Shown piece after piece: positions 25,133 to 34,055 of a stretch of DNA of 64,000 nucleotides (position 1 is its first letter; each line of letters starts with the position of its first letter). Under the pieces are notes generated by a model, which saw nothing but the letters and a program-made list of their open reading frames with translations, searched no databases and was not told the origin of the DNA. The position numbers were made by a program, and so were the translations under genes. Source of the DNA: Jiangella gansuensis DSM 44835 (GTDB lineage Bacteria > Actinomycetota > Actinomycetes > Jiangellales > Jiangellaceae); assembly GCF_000515395.1 (NCBI RefSeq), contig NZ_KI911782.1:4742070-4806069 (forward strand), written 5' to 3'.

Positions 25133-26749
25133 TCAGAGCGAGCCGTGGACGACCTCGCCGCCGAGCACCGTCGCCAGCACGGGGATCGCGGCGATCTCGG
25201 ACGGGTCCGCGTCGTGTGGGTCGGACCCGAGCACGACGAGGTCGGCGAGCGTCCCGGCGGCGAGCCGGCCGGCGACGTCGTCGAGGCGGCACGCGTAGGC
25301 GCTGCCGGTGGTGTAGGCGGCCACCGCCTCGGCGACGGTGACGGCCTCGTCCGCGCCCACCGGTGCGCCGCCGGAACTAGCCCGCTCGACCATGAACTGG
25401 ATGGCCCGCAGCGGTGCTCCGTCGGCCACCGGGCGGTCGGAGCTGCCGGCCAGGGTGACGCCGTGGTCGAGGAAGGAGCGCCCGCGGTACATCCAGCCGC
25501 TGCGCTTCTCGCCCATGATCGTCGAGTAGTCGTCGCCGAAGGCATGCAGGAAGGTCGGCTGCACCACGGCGGTGAGGCCGGCGGCAGCCAGCCGCGGCAG
25601 CTGCTCGGGCCGGACCAGCCCGCAGTGCTCCACCCGGTGCCGGGCCTCCGGCCGCGGGTGTGCCGCCTGCGCCGCCGTCACCACGTCGATGGCCTGGTCG
25701 ACCGCGGCATCGCCGATGGCGTGGATGGCCAGCTGCCAACCGGCCCGGTGCGCGTCGAGAACCAATGCGGCCAGCTCCGCGTCGTCGAACAGGAGCTGGC
25801 CGGTGCCGCCGTCGTCGTCCTCGTAGGGCTCGGTGAGCGCGGCGGTGCGTGCCATCATGCCGCCGTCGAGCCACATCTTGAGCGCACCGATGGACAGCAT
25901 GTCGTCGCCCAGGCCGGTGCGCAGGCCGAGGTCGACGGCGCGGGCGATGCCGTCGGCCGGGTCGGCGCCGGACGGGCGCAGCAGCGAGGCGGGGATCATG
26001 GCCTGCACGCGCACGGGCAGCCGACCCTGTTCGCGCGCGGCCTGGTACGCGGCCAGCTCGACCGGCGAGAACCCGGCCAGGTCGGCCACGATGCCGGCGT
26101 CGGCACACGTCGTGACACCTTGGGAGAGGCACTGCCGCCCGGCCGCCTCGATCGCGTCGACCAGCTCCGCCACGCTGTACGGCAACCGGCGCGAGCGAGC
26201 CAGCTCCATGGCGCCCTCGGTCAGCAGGCCGATGGGCCGCCCCGCATCGTCGCGGACGACACCCTCGCCGGCGGCGGCGAACTCCTCCTCCGTCACCGTG
26301 TCGAGGACGGCGTTGGACACCAGGCAGGCATGGCCGGATGCGTGCGTCATGAAGATCTTGCGACCCGGCGCGGCCAGCTCGAGGTCGTCCCGGGTCAGGT
26401 GACCACCGAGCGTGCGCTGGTCGTAACCGGCGAGGTCGACCCAGCGCCCGTCCGGGGTCGCCGCGGCCGCCTGCCGGACGGCGTCGAGGACGGCGTCGCG
26501 GGTGCGCAGCGCGGACAGGTCGGGCATCCCGGAGGCCAGGCCGGTCCAGCTCAGGTGGGTGTGGGCGTCGACGAAGCCGGGCAGCACGGTGGCGCCCCCG
26601 AGGTCGACGCTGCGCCGCGCCGGCAGCCCGTCGACCTCCTCGTCCAGGCCGACGATGCGGCCGCGCCACACGCCGATGCGCGACGCGGCCGGGCGCGCCG
26701 GGTCCATGGTCCGCGCCCGGCATCCGGTCACCAACAGGTCGAGCTCCAC
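25133..26749 (-). CDS. Amidohydrolase-family protein (YtcJ-like, metal-dependent)
   Basis: A 538-residue metal-dependent hydrolase. It has the N-terminal strand motif VLPGFVDAHTHLSW near residue 65, the mid-protein LAIHAIGDAAVDQAI, the metal/base region HRVEHCGLVRPEQ, and the C-terminal AGSSDRPV with TLADLVVLGSDPH. These fit the YtcJ group, which acts on amides or related bonds of unknown natural substrates. The GTG at 26749 was chosen because GGAGG lies seven bases upstream; the frame open further upstream is not needed. It is divergent from the PaiB-like gene. Confidence 0.87.
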   Translation of the reverse strand: MELDLLVTGCRARTMDPARPAASRIGVWRGRIVGLDEEVDGLPARRSVDLGGATVLPGFVDAHTHLSWTGLASGMPDLSALRTRDAVLDAVRQAAAATPDGRWVDLAGYDQRTLGGHLTRDDLELAAPGRKIFMTHASGHACLVSNAVLDTVTEEEFAAAGEGVVRDDAGRPIGLLTEGAMELARSRRLPYSVAELVDAIEAAGRQCLSQGVTTCADAGIVADLAGFSPVELAAYQAAREQGRLPVRVQAMIPASLLRPSGADPADGIARAVDLGLRTGLGDDMLSIGALKMWLDGGMMARTAALTEPYEDDDGGTGQLLFDDAELAALVLDAHRAGWQLAIHAIGDAAVDQAIDVVTAAQAAHPRPEARHRVEHCGLVRPEQLPRLAAAGLTAVVQPTFLHAFGDDYSTIMGEKRSGWMYRGRSFLDHGVTLAGSSDRPVADGAPLRAIQFMVERASSGGAPVGADEAVTVAEAVAAYTTGSAYACRLDDVAGRLAAGTLADLVVLGSDPHDADPSEIAAIPVLATVLGGEVVHGSL

Positions 26750-26828
26750 CGCGCCTCCATCGGCAGTCCGTGCGTGAACGGCACGAGTCTGGCAGTGTGA
26801 CAGCCGTTGCGTTACGGTCACTATAGGC

Positions 26829-26840
26829 GTACTAGTACAG
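26829..26840. promoter_or_regulatory. Possible MocR-type site upstream of the PaiB-like gene
   Basis: GTACTAGTACAG just upstream of the ribosome site resembles the palindrome CTGTACTGGTACAG in front of the MocR gene at 28896. A shared site would let the MocR protein control both genes. It is based on one match of about ten bases. Confidence 0.35.
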
Positions 26841-26853
26841 TTCAGGAGGACCG

Positions 26854-27528
26854 ATGCAGACGCCGCGCCACTTCCGCGCGGACAGCCCGGCCCGCGAGGC
26901 CCGGCTGATCCGCGAGAACCCTTTCGGCCTGATCGTGAGCGCTGGCACTCCTGGCGAGAACGCTGCCGCGGCGCCGGTGGCCACCCACGTGCCCATGCTG
27001 CGCCGGCCCGGCCCCGGCGGCCCGCCCGCCGACGACGAGCCGTTGGCCGGCGGCAGCATCATCGGGCACCTGGCCCGGGCCAACCCGCAATGGAAGACGC
27101 TGCTCCCCGGGCAGCCGGTGCTGGCGGTGTTCCTCGGCCCCGACGGCTACGTGTCGCCGACGGTGTACGACGCGGCTGCGAACGTCCCGACCTGGAACTA
27201 CGCCGCCGTGCACGTCACCGGCACGATCCGGCTGATCGACGACCGCGACGAGGCACTGGCGGTCATCCTGGCCAGCATCGACGCCACCGAGGCCTACGCC
27301 GGCACCGGCTGGGACCGGGGCGAGTCCATGGGCTACGTCGAGCAGCTGCTCGGCGGCATCGTCGCGTTCGAGATCACCGTCACCGACGTCCGCAGCACGT
27401 TCAAGCTGAGCCAGAACAAGCCGGCGGAGACGCAGCAACGGGTGCGCGCCGCCTTCGCCGCCAGCGACCACGGCCGCGATCGCGAAGTCGCCGCGCTCAT
27501 GGCCGACGTGCTCGACCTGCCGGGCTGA
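26854..27528 (+). CDS. PaiB-like FMN-binding protein (negative transcriptional regulator family)
   Basis: A 224-residue protein of the PaiB split-barrel flavin family. Family features are the start MQTPRHFRADSPAREARLIRENPFGLIVS, GSIIGHLARANPQWK, the PTVYDAAANVPTWNYAAVHVTG core, and GIVAFEITVTDVRSTFKLSQNK with the C-terminal lysine-rich helix. In Bacillus, PaiB works with the acetyltransferase PaiA; no PaiA is seen here. The ribosome site CAGGAGGA precedes the ATG by six bases. The gene is convergent with the MocR gene (27 bases apart) and may be its target. Confidence 0.92.
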   Translation: MQTPRHFRADSPAREARLIRENPFGLIVSAGTPGENAAAAPVATHVPMLRRPGPGGPPADDEPLAGGSIIGHLARANPQWKTLLPGQPVLAVFLGPDGYVSPTVYDAAANVPTWNYAAVHVTGTIRLIDDRDEALAVILASIDATEAYAGTGWDRGESMGYVEQLLGGIVAFEITVTDVRSTFKLSQNKPAETQQRVRAAFAASDHGRDREVAALMADVLDLPG

Positions 27529-27555
27529 GCCGACGGGACGATCAGGGCCCTCCGA

Positions 27556-28887
27556 TCACGCCAGCTGGGTCAGCCGCGACGGTGCCAGCACCGCGGCCAG
27601 GTCGCCGGCCAGCCGCCGTGCCTCCTCGGCACCGAGCGTCGACGTCGTGATCCGGACGAACGGGTCGCTGCGCAGGCGGTGCGGCTCGCCGGCCCGGACC
27701 GCCCAGCCGAGTTCCTGCAGCCGCTGCACGACGGCGATCTCGTGCGCCACCGGCACACAGACGTTCAGCCCGGAGCGGCCGCGGGCCACCACGCCACGTT
27801 CGCCCAGCGCCGTCAGCAACCCCTCCCGGCGCTCTCGGTACACCTGGGCCGCGGACCGGGTGGCCGAGCGGACGCCGTCGTCGCTCCACAGCTCCACCAC
27901 CAGCCGCTGCAACACGTGACTGACCCACCCGGCGCCGACCAGCTGGCGCTCCGCCACGCGCCGTGAGGTGCGCTGATCGGCCAGCAGGAACCCCACCCGC
28001 AGGTCGGGGCCGAGCACCTTGCTCGTGGTGCGCACGATGGCCCAGGCCCGCCGGCCGGCCGCTACGGCCACGTACGCGGCGCCGGCGATGAGGGAGGCGT
28101 GGTCGTCCTCGATCACCAGGACTTCGGGATGCCGGTCGAGGAGCCGGCGCAAGTCGCGGGCGCGCCGGGCGGAGACGGCCGCCCCCGTCGGGTTCTGGGC
28201 CCGCGGCGTCACGACGAACGCCGCGACCCGCGTCTCCAGGGCCGCGGCGAGCGACGCAGTCACCGGGCCGTCGTCGTCGACCGCCACCCCGACCGGCACC
28301 ATGCCCATGGCCCGCACCAACTCCAGCACACCGGGATAACCGGGGTCCTCGACGGCGACCCGGTCGTTCGGCCGGGCCCTGCTGCCCAGCACCCGCTCCA
28401 CACCGTCCATCGCGCCGCCGACCACGCCGATCGGTCCGGCACCGGCGCGCACCGACGCCGGGACGTCGTCGAACTGCTCCTCGGCGACGGCGGCCAGCTC
28501 CGGCAGCACCGTCGGGTCGCCGTAGCGGAACCGCGGCACGCTCATGCGCGACAGCGCGGTACGGGGGTCGGGCAGCAGGTCAGGGGCGGGGTTGCCGTCG
28601 CTGAGGTCACGCACCCCCGCCGCGACCCGGCCGAACTGGCGAGCCTGCGGCGCCGAGCGGACACCCACCCTGGTGGCGCGACCCGCCTCGCTGGTGACGA
28701 CGCCGCGCAGCCGCAGGTCGCGGTAGGCCGCCGACACCGTCGACGGGCTCACCCCCAGGCCGGCGGCGAGACCGCGCACCGACGGCAGCGGTTGCCCGGG
28801 GGTCAGCTCGCCGCGTTCGATCGCGCTCTCGACGCTGTCGGCGATGTCGCGCGAGGTGCGGCCGGCGATGGCGGGCTCGGCTGCCAT
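27556..28887 (-). CDS. MocR-type GntR regulator with aminotransferase domain
   Basis: A 443-residue regulator. The GntR winged helix covers residues 12-75 (LTPGQPLPSVRGLAAGLGVSP). A PLP-binding class I aminotransferase fold follows, with NPTG, the cofactor aspartate in VLVIEDDH, and the Schiff-base lysine in RTTSKVLGPDLRVG. Most such proteins sense PLP, GABA or another amine. A palindrome in its own promoter and a similar sequence before the PaiB-like gene suggest autoregulation and control of the PaiB-like gene; the ligand is unknown. Confidence 0.92.
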   Translation of the reverse strand: MAAEPAIAGRTSRDIADSVESAIERGELTPGQPLPSVRGLAAGLGVSPSTVSAAYRDLRLRGVVTSEAGRATRVGVRSAPQARQFGRVAAGVRDLSDGNPAPDLLPDPRTALSRMSVPRFRYGDPTVLPELAAVAEEQFDDVPASVRAGAGPIGVVGGAMDGVERVLGSRARPNDRVAVEDPGYPGVLELVRAMGMVPVGVAVDDDGPVTASLAAALETRVAAFVVTPRAQNPTGAAVSARRARDLRRLLDRHPEVLVIEDDHASLIAGAAYVAVAAGRRAWAIVRTTSKVLGPDLRVGFLLADQRTSRRVAERQLVGAGWVSHVLQRLVVELWSDDGVRSATRSAAQVYRERREGLLTALGERGVVARGRSGLNVCVPVAHEIAVVQRLQELGWAVRAGEPHRLRSDPFVRITTSTLGAEEARRLAGDLAAVLAPSRLTQLA

Positions 28888-28895
28888 GCCGCCAA

Positions 28896-28909
28896 CTGTA
28901 CTGGTACAG
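28896..28909. promoter_or_regulatory. Candidate MocR operator
   Basis: CTGTACTGGTACAG has perfect arms CTGTAC/GTACAG around two bases and lies eight bases upstream of the MocR start. It sits between the cupin stop and the MocR start. Tandem or palindromic sites in the promoter are usual for MocR regulators. Confidence 0.45.
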
Positions 28910-28926
28910 CAGCGCCCGGCCGGCCG

Positions 28927-29280
28927 TTACTCCTCGCGGTGCACCAGGTCCGGCCCGAACGCCGGCATGCAGACGGCGACGTACTCGGCGCCCTGCGGAC
29001 CGGCGAGATACCGCACCCGCCGGCCGGCCGGGGTGACCACCGCCTCACCCGCGCCGACCTCGGTCCGGCCGTCATCGTGCTCGACGACGACGCTGCCACT
29101 CAACACGAGCGTGATCTCGTCGAACTCCGGTGTCTGCGCCGGCTCGTCCCAGCCGGGCGGCGCTGTCATCCGGGCCACCGAGACGCTGGTGCTCTCGGTG
29201 GCGACTCGGCCCACGAACTCCTCGATCAGCTTGCCGCCCGGCACCGGGATGCGGGTCGGGGCGTCGATGTGTCGCACCAT
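28927..29280 (-). CDS. Cupin-domain protein
   Basis: A 117-residue single-domain cupin. The second-half beta-barrel motif is visible as EFDEITLVLSGSVVVEHDDG followed by VGAGEAVVTPAGRRVRYLAG. The metal-binding histidines of classical cupins are mostly missing in the first motif (Glu/Asp remain), so catalysis is uncertain; sugar binding or sensing is as likely. It lies 18 bases downstream of deoA on the same strand and may be in that operon. Confidence 0.8.
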   Translation of the reverse strand: MVRHIDAPTRIPVPGGKLIEEFVGRVATESTSVSVARMTAPPGWDEPAQTPEFDEITLVLSGSVVVEHDDGRTEVGAGEAVVTPAGRRVRYLAGPQGAEYVAVCMPAFGPDLVHREE

Positions 29281-29298
29281 GAACGCGAGCGTACGCCG

Positions 29299-30615
29299 TC
29301 AGCCGATGCGGTCGATCACCAACGGCGGCAGGTCCGGCCGGGCGCCCTCGGGGGCCACGACGTACGCACCCTCCAAAGCCTCCAACGCCCGGTCGAAGCG
29401 GGCCGGCTCGTCGGTGTGCAGGGTCAGCAGGGGCTCACCGGCCCGCACCGAGGCACCGGGCTTGGCATGCAACTCCACCCCGGCCGCCGCCTGCACCGGC
29501 TCGTCCTTGCGCGCCCGGCCGGCTCCCAGCCGCCAGGCCGCGACACCGACCAGGTAGGCGTCGAGCGTCGTCAGCACACCGTCGGCGGGAGCGAGCACGG
29601 TGTGCGTCTCACGCGCCTCCGGCAACGCGGCATCCGGGTCGCCGCCCTGCGCGGCGATCATGCGCCGCCACACGTCCATGGCGGCGCCGTCCGTCAGCGC
29701 GTCGGCCGGATCCTTGCCGCCGTCGAGCCCGGCCGCCGCCAGCATCTCCCTGGCCAGCCGGACGGTCAACTCGACCACATCCTCCGGCCCGCCGCCCGCC
29801 AGCACCTCCACCGACTCTCGCACCTCCAGGGCGTTGCCGGCGGTGAGCCCGAGCGGGGTCTCCATGTTCGTCAGCAGAGCCACCGTGCGCACCCCGGCAT
29901 CGGTGCCCAGCGCCACCATCGTCTCGGCGAGCTCACGCGCGGATTCGACGTCCTTCATGAACGCGCCGGAACCGACCTTGACGTCCAGCACGAGAGCACC
30001 GGTGCCCTCGGCGATCTTCTTGCTCATGATGGACGAAGCGATCAGCGGGATCGCCTCGACCGTGCCGGTGACGTCGCGCAGCGCGTACAGCTTCTTGTCC
30101 GCCGGTGCGAGGTCGTCGCCGGCCGCGCAGACGACGGCACCGGTGTCGCGCAGCACACCGAGCATCTCGTCGGCCGACAGCGACGCCCGCCAGCCCGGGA
30201 TCGACTCCAGCTTGTCCAGTGTGCCGCCGGTGTGCCCGAGACCGCGCCCGGACAGCTGCGGCACCGCGGCGCCGCAGGCCGCCACCGTCGGGGCCAGCGG
30301 CAGCGTGATCTTGTCGCCGACGCCGCCGGTGGAGTGCTTGTCGGTGGTGGGCCGGCCGACGCTCGACCACTCCATGCGCCGGCCGGAGCGGATCATCGCA
30401 TCGGTCCACCGGGCGATCTCACGCCGGGACATCCCGTTCAGGAGGATCGCCATGGCCAGCGCCGACATCTGCTCGTCAGCGACGACACCACGCGTGTACG
30501 CGTCGACCATCCAGTCGACCTGACCGTCGGACAGCTCGTCCCGGTCGCGCTTGGCCCGGATGACGTCGACGGCGTCGAACGGCTCCGGCGAGTTCGGGTT
30601 CGCTGGTGCGGACAT
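29299..30615 (-). CDS. deoA: Thymidine/pyrimidine-nucleoside phosphorylase
   Basis: Phosphorolyses thymidine or deoxyuridine to base and 2-deoxyribose-1-phosphate. The 438 residues hold the family's N-terminal helical domain (FDAVDVIRAKRDRDELSDGQ), the phosphate-binding KHSTGGVGDKITLPLAP near residue 85, SGRGLGHTGGTLDKLESIPG, SSIMSKKIAEGTGALVLDVK and the C-terminal domain ending PPLVIDRIG. The ATG at 30615 fits family length. DeoA's product needs the mutase and DeoC, which lie near the left end of this window. Confidence 0.96.
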   Translation of the reverse strand: MSAPANPNSPEPFDAVDVIRAKRDRDELSDGQVDWMVDAYTRGVVADEQMSALAMAILLNGMSRREIARWTDAMIRSGRRMEWSSVGRPTTDKHSTGGVGDKITLPLAPTVAACGAAVPQLSGRGLGHTGGTLDKLESIPGWRASLSADEMLGVLRDTGAVVCAAGDDLAPADKKLYALRDVTGTVEAIPLIASSIMSKKIAEGTGALVLDVKVGSGAFMKDVESARELAETMVALGTDAGVRTVALLTNMETPLGLTAGNALEVRESVEVLAGGGPEDVVELTVRLAREMLAAAGLDGGKDPADALTDGAAMDVWRRMIAAQGGDPDAALPEARETHTVLAPADGVLTTLDAYLVGVAAWRLGAGRARKDEPVQAAAGVELHAKPGASVRAGEPLLTLHTDEPARFDRALEALEGAYVVAPEGARPDLPPLVIDRIG

Positions 30616-30658
30616 GCTGGGATCATCGCACCGATCGGCCCGCCGTACGCTGGCGGGC

Positions 30659-31294
30659 ATGACCCGGACCCGACAGACCTACCTCGAGGCCGCCGAGACC
30701 GTGCTCCTCCTGCTGCGGGACCCCGCGGTGGCGGCGGCATGGGACACACCCAGCGCGCTGGCGTCGTTCCAGGTGTCCGGGCTGGCCGGGCACCTCGCCG
30801 GCCAGATCCTCGCCGTCCCCGGGGTGCTCGCCGCACCGGTCCCGGACGAGCCCCCCGCGGCGCTGCTCGACCACTACACCCGGGCCTCCTGGATCGGCGC
30901 CGACCTGGACTCCGACACCAACGTGGCCATCCGGACCGCCGGCGACGACCACGCCGCCGACGGTCCCGCCGCGCTTGCCGAGCGGACCGCCGCGACGCTG
31001 GAATCCCTGCGCCGGACGCTCCCGGCCGAACGGCCCGACCGGGTCATCCACCTGACCGGCCGGTGGTCGCTGTCGCTGGACGACTACCTGACCACCCGGC
31101 TGCTCGAGATCAGCGTCCACGGCGACGATCTCGCCGTCAGCGTCGGCGTGCCCACCCCGCCCCTGGCCGACGACGCCCTCTACCCGGTGTTCGCGCTGCT
31201 GACGAAGCTGGCGGTGCGCAAGCACGGCGCCCCCGCGGTGCTGCGCGCCTTCAGCCGCGCCGAGCGCGCCCCGTCGTCGATCGCCGCGATCTGA
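30659..31294 (+). CDS. DinB/MDMPI-type protein (maleylpyruvate isomerase N-terminal family)
   Basis: A 211-residue protein of the mycothiol-dependent maleylpyruvate isomerase-like family (TIGR03083-type). Visible patterns are VSGLAGHLAGQIL, where the histidine is the first metal ligand, and TTRLLEISVHGDDLAVSVG, with the family's E..VH.D motif. Members use mycothiol or have metal-dependent roles in detoxification; the reaction here is unknown. It is divergent from deoA (43 bases between starts) and ends at the REP-like element. Confidence 0.85.
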   Translation: MTRTRQTYLEAAETVLLLLRDPAVAAAWDTPSALASFQVSGLAGHLAGQILAVPGVLAAPVPDEPPAALLDHYTRASWIGADLDSDTNVAIRTAGDDHAADGPAALAERTAATLESLRRTLPAERPDRVIHLTGRWSLSLDDYLTTRLLEISVHGDDLAVSVGVPTPPLADDALYPVFALLTKLAVRKHGAPAVLRAFSRAERAPSSIAAI

Positions 31295-31310
31295 TCGCCG
31301 TCGGAAACCG

Positions 31311-31398
31311 AAATGATCACGTGGCGTTGGGGTACACCCGCATCACCATGCATGCTTGCCTGGTGACGCGGGAGCACCCATGGTCCACGTGATCATTT
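31311..31398. repeat. REP-like hairpin element, copy A
   Basis: An 88-base element bounded by perfect 14-base ends, AAATGATCACGTGG (31311) and its complement (31385-31398). Inside, CCCGCATCACCA pairs with TGGTGACGCGGG, leaving a loop that contains ATGCTTGCC. The right half matches copies B and C, but the loop core is reverse-complemented relative to them (GGCAAGCAT). It lies between the convergent ends of the MDMPI and peptidase genes. Confidence 0.85.
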
Positions 31399-31403
31399 GG
31401 GGC

Positions 31404-32360
31404 TCACAGGAGGCGGACGCGAAGGGACTCCAGAACGGCGCCGATGGGGTTGCAGTACGTGAGGCCCTGGCCGTTCTCGCCGCCGTACTCGCTGCCGGCG
31501 AAGAGCAGCCCGATCGCCTCCCGGGTGTCGGGACGGTACACGACCGAGCCGCTGTCGCCGCCGGCGGAGAACCCGGTCGCGGCGGCCCCGGTGACCTCGA
31601 TCTGGTCGTCGAAGTCGATGACGCCCGACGGGTACTGCACGCTGATGCCGTCGAGTTCGATCGCGCTCACGCGGCCCCTGGTGAGCCCGGTGGTGCGGCC
31701 GGCCTTCTCCACCTCGAGATCGTCGATGACGGTGCTCCAGCCGGTCAGCTCACCGGCGGGGTGCACGGCCTCGACCTGGACGCCGTCGTCCAGCTTGGCG
31801 GTGGCGGCGTCGACGAGGTTGGGGCGGTCCGGGTCGAGCGTCACGGCGAGGTCCAGGGCGCCGATCCGGTCGTCCGGTGCGGCGCCGCCGTCGGCGGTCC
31901 CGGGCTGGACGACGACGTCACCCGCCGCGCCGCGATCGGAGTCGGCCAGCACGTGGTTGTTCGACAGGACGGCCACCACCGAGCCGTCGCCGTCGGCGGG
32001 CGTCACGAACGCGCCGATGGTCCCGGCGCTCACGTCCAGGTGCGAGATGGACAGCCCGGGTCGTAGTGGGCGGTGTCGTCCCTGCAGCTCACCGGGATCC
32101 CACTGCAATGCCCGCACCATGCCGACGTCGCGTACGTCGCACTCGTCGCCGGCCAGTTCGCGGCTGGCGTCGGCGATGCCGCTGGCCAGCTCGGACTGCC
32201 CGAACGTGCGGACGGCGACGCCGTAGGTGCCGGAGCCGAGCACGCAGATGCCGGTGGCGACGCCGCCGACGGGTTCGCGCGGCGGTTGCAGTTGCTGATG
32301 CAGCACCACCGTCCGGCGCCGCAGTTCTGCCTTGATCTCTCGCGCCGTCTCGATCCGCAT
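31404..32360 (-). CDS. Trypsin-fold serine peptidase (NAL1-like S1 family)
   Basis: A 318-residue protein with a chymotrypsin-like fold. The catalytic histidine lies in VVAVLSNNHVLAD and the serine in FSAGGDSGSVVY; an aspartate candidate is in the ALDLAVTL segment. The glycine-rich start GGVATGICVLGSGTYGVAVR resembles plant NAL1-type and related bacterial peptidases. There is no signal peptide, so it is probably intracellular. Substrate unknown. It lies 31 bases downstream of cdd and may share its transcript. Confidence 0.78.
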   Translation of the reverse strand: MRIETAREIKAELRRRTVVLHQQLQPPREPVGGVATGICVLGSGTYGVAVRTFGQSELASGIADASRELAGDECDVRDVGMVRALQWDPGELQGRHRPLRPGLSISHLDVSAGTIGAFVTPADGDGSVVAVLSNNHVLADSDRGAAGDVVVQPGTADGGAAPDDRIGALDLAVTLDPDRPNLVDAATAKLDDGVQVEAVHPAGELTGWSTVIDDLEVEKAGRTTGLTRGRVSAIELDGISVQYPSGVIDFDDQIEVTGAAATGFSAGGDSGSVVYRPDTREAIGLLFAGSEYGGENGQGLTYCNPIGAVLESLRVRLL

Positions 32361-32391
32361 CGCCCCACTCTAGGGCGACATGATCACCGGG

Positions 32392-32787
32392 TCACGGTAG
32401 CTGTTCGGGTCCGAACGCCTGCGGCAGCATCCGGTCCATCGTCAGCACGCCGCCGGGTGTCTCGACCAGGAGCTCGGGACCGCCGTGCTCCCACAGCAGC
32501 TGCCGGCACCGCCCGCACGGCGTCGTCAGCCGGCGTTCCGCCCCGCCGACGCAGGTGAACGCCACGAGGCGGCCTCCCCCACCGGCCACCAGGGAGGACA
32601 CCAGCCCGCACTCGGCGCACAGGGTCACGCCGTAGGCGGCGTTCTCGACGTTGCAGCCGGTGACCACCCGCCCGTCGTCGACCAGGGCGGCCGCGCCCAC
32701 CGGGAACGACGAGTACGGCGCGTAGGCGCGGGCGGCCACCTCGACGGCCGCCGCCCGCAACGCCTCCCAATCGATCGCGGCGGTCAC
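32392..32787 (-). CDS. cdd: Cytidine deaminase
   Basis: Converts cytidine and deoxycytidine to uridine and deoxyuridine. The 131 residues contain the substrate-binding NVENAAYG, the catalytic/zinc motif CAE and the second zinc motif PCGRCRQ. The start is a GTG overlapping the stop of the upstream permease gene (GTGA), so it is translated together with the nucleoside importer, giving direct processing of imported nucleosides. Confidence 0.96.
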   Translation of the reverse strand: MTAAIDWEALRAAAVEVAARAYAPYSSFPVGAAALVDDGRVVTGCNVENAAYGVTLCAECGLVSSLVAGGGGRLVAFTCVGGAERRLTTPCGRCRQLLWEHGGPELLVETPGGVLTMDRMLPQAFGPEQLP

Positions 32788-34055
32788 CGTGCCTCGCCGC
32801 GCCGATATCGCAGGCCGTCGGCCGCGGGTGGTCGCAGGCGTTGGGTCGCGCTCGCGAGCACCACGAGGGTCACGATGTACGGCGTCATCGACGTGAATTC
32901 GGTCGGCAGCGAGTCAGCGAGCGCCCAGACGGCCACGGCCACGCCGGAGAGCACCAGCAGCACGCCAGCCAGGACGTAGCGCCCGGCCAGGACGTCACGC
33001 AGGCCGATGGCCGCGAGAATCATGGCCACCAGCAGCACGAGAGCCAGCACCGCCAGCGACGACGACGCCCGCAGCCGCACCGCGTCGGAATAGCCGAACA
33101 GCCCGGCACCGGTGGCGAGGCCACCCGGCCGCCAGTTGCCGAAGATCATCGCGGCCAGGCCGATGTATCCGCGCCCGCCGGTCTGCCCCTCGCGGTAGCC
33201 GCCCGTGAACAGCACCAGGAACAGCCCGCCGAGGCCGGCCAGGGCACCGCTGACGACGACGGCCAGGTACTTGATGCGGTACACGTCGACGCCGAGGGTC
33301 TCGGCTGCGAGCGGGTTCTCGCCGGCTGACCGCCACCGCAGGCCGAGCGCCGTACGCCACAGCACGAACCACACCAGCGGCAGCAGCAGGACGCCGATGA
33401 CCGCGAAGACGGTCAGGCCGGTGGTGAGGCCGTGCAGGACGCCCGCGGCGTCGGACAGGACCGGGACACCGGTGTCCTCGAGCCTGCCGAGGAGGTTCGG
33501 CCCGGAGGAGAGGACGGGGACGTCGAACGTCGCCGGGCCGGAGCTCATCTGCGGCGACTGCGTCGGGCCGCCACCGGAGTCGTTGCCGACGTAGACGCCT
33601 TCGGAGAGGAAGCGCACCAGGCCGGCAGCGACCAGGTTGATCGCCACACCGCTCACGATGTGGTCGACACCGAAGGTCACCGTGGCGACGGCGTGAAGCA
33701 GACCGCCCAGCGCACCGCCGATGACGGCGCCCGCGAACGCGCCCCACGGCCCGGCGTGCCAGCCGCCGAAGCCGGCGCCCCAGGTGCCGAGGATCATCAT
33801 GCCCTCGAGGCCGATGTTGATGACGCCGGCGCGCTCGGCCACCAGTCCGCCCAGGGCGGCCATGGCGATCGGCAGTGCGAGGATCAGCATGGCCCGAGCG
33901 GTACCGCTGCTGGTCAGGACATCCTGGTCGGTGATGACCCGGACCAGGGACAACGCCACGAAGCCCAGCGCCGCCACCAGCAGCACCCGGCGCCAGCGGG
34001 AACCCGCCGGTTCGCTCTCCGGCCGCCGCATGATCATCTGGGTGAGGCTCGTCAC
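32784..34055 (-). CDS. Nucleoside ABC importer permease (NupQ-like)
   Basis: A 423-residue inner-membrane permease of the BMP/Nup importer type with about eight to ten hydrophobic segments. The typical LGGLVAERAGVINIGLEGMM and GGRGYIGLAAMIFGNW signatures are present. It starts with GTG 34055, overlapping the upstream permease's stop; the longer frame upstream is a shadow of that permease. It forms a pair with the other permease and passes translation on to cdd. Confidence 0.93.
   Translation of the reverse strand: MTSLTQMIMRRPESEPAGSRWRRVLLVAALGFVALSLVRVITDQDVLTSSGTARAMLILALPIAMAALGGLVAERAGVINIGLEGMMILGTWGAGFGGWHAGPWGAFAGAVIGGALGGLLHAVATVTFGVDHIVSGVAINLVAAGLVRFLSEGVYVGNDSGGGPTQSPQMSSGPATFDVPVLSSGPNLLGRLEDTGVPVLSDAAGVLHGLTTGLTVFAVIGVLLLPLVWFVLWRTALGLRWRSAGENPLAAETLGVDVYRIKYLAVVVSGALAGLGGLFLVLFTGGYREGQTGGRGYIGLAAMIFGNWRPGGLATGAGLFGYSDAVRLRASSSLAVLALVLLVAMILAAIGLRDVLAGRYVLAGVLLVLSGVAVAVWALADSLPTEFTSMTPYIVTLVVLASATQRLRPPAADGLRYRRGEAR

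Noticed and set aside
28099-31392. A very long plus-strand open frame of over a thousand codons
   Set aside because: It is antisense to MocR, cupin and deoA, is full of Arg/His/Pro, and has no domain; it is a shadow of GC-rich genes.
31311-31398. Terminal inverted repeats as an insertion sequence
   Set aside because: The element is 88 bases long with no transposase; the shared stem with two other copies makes a REP-like hairpin more likely.
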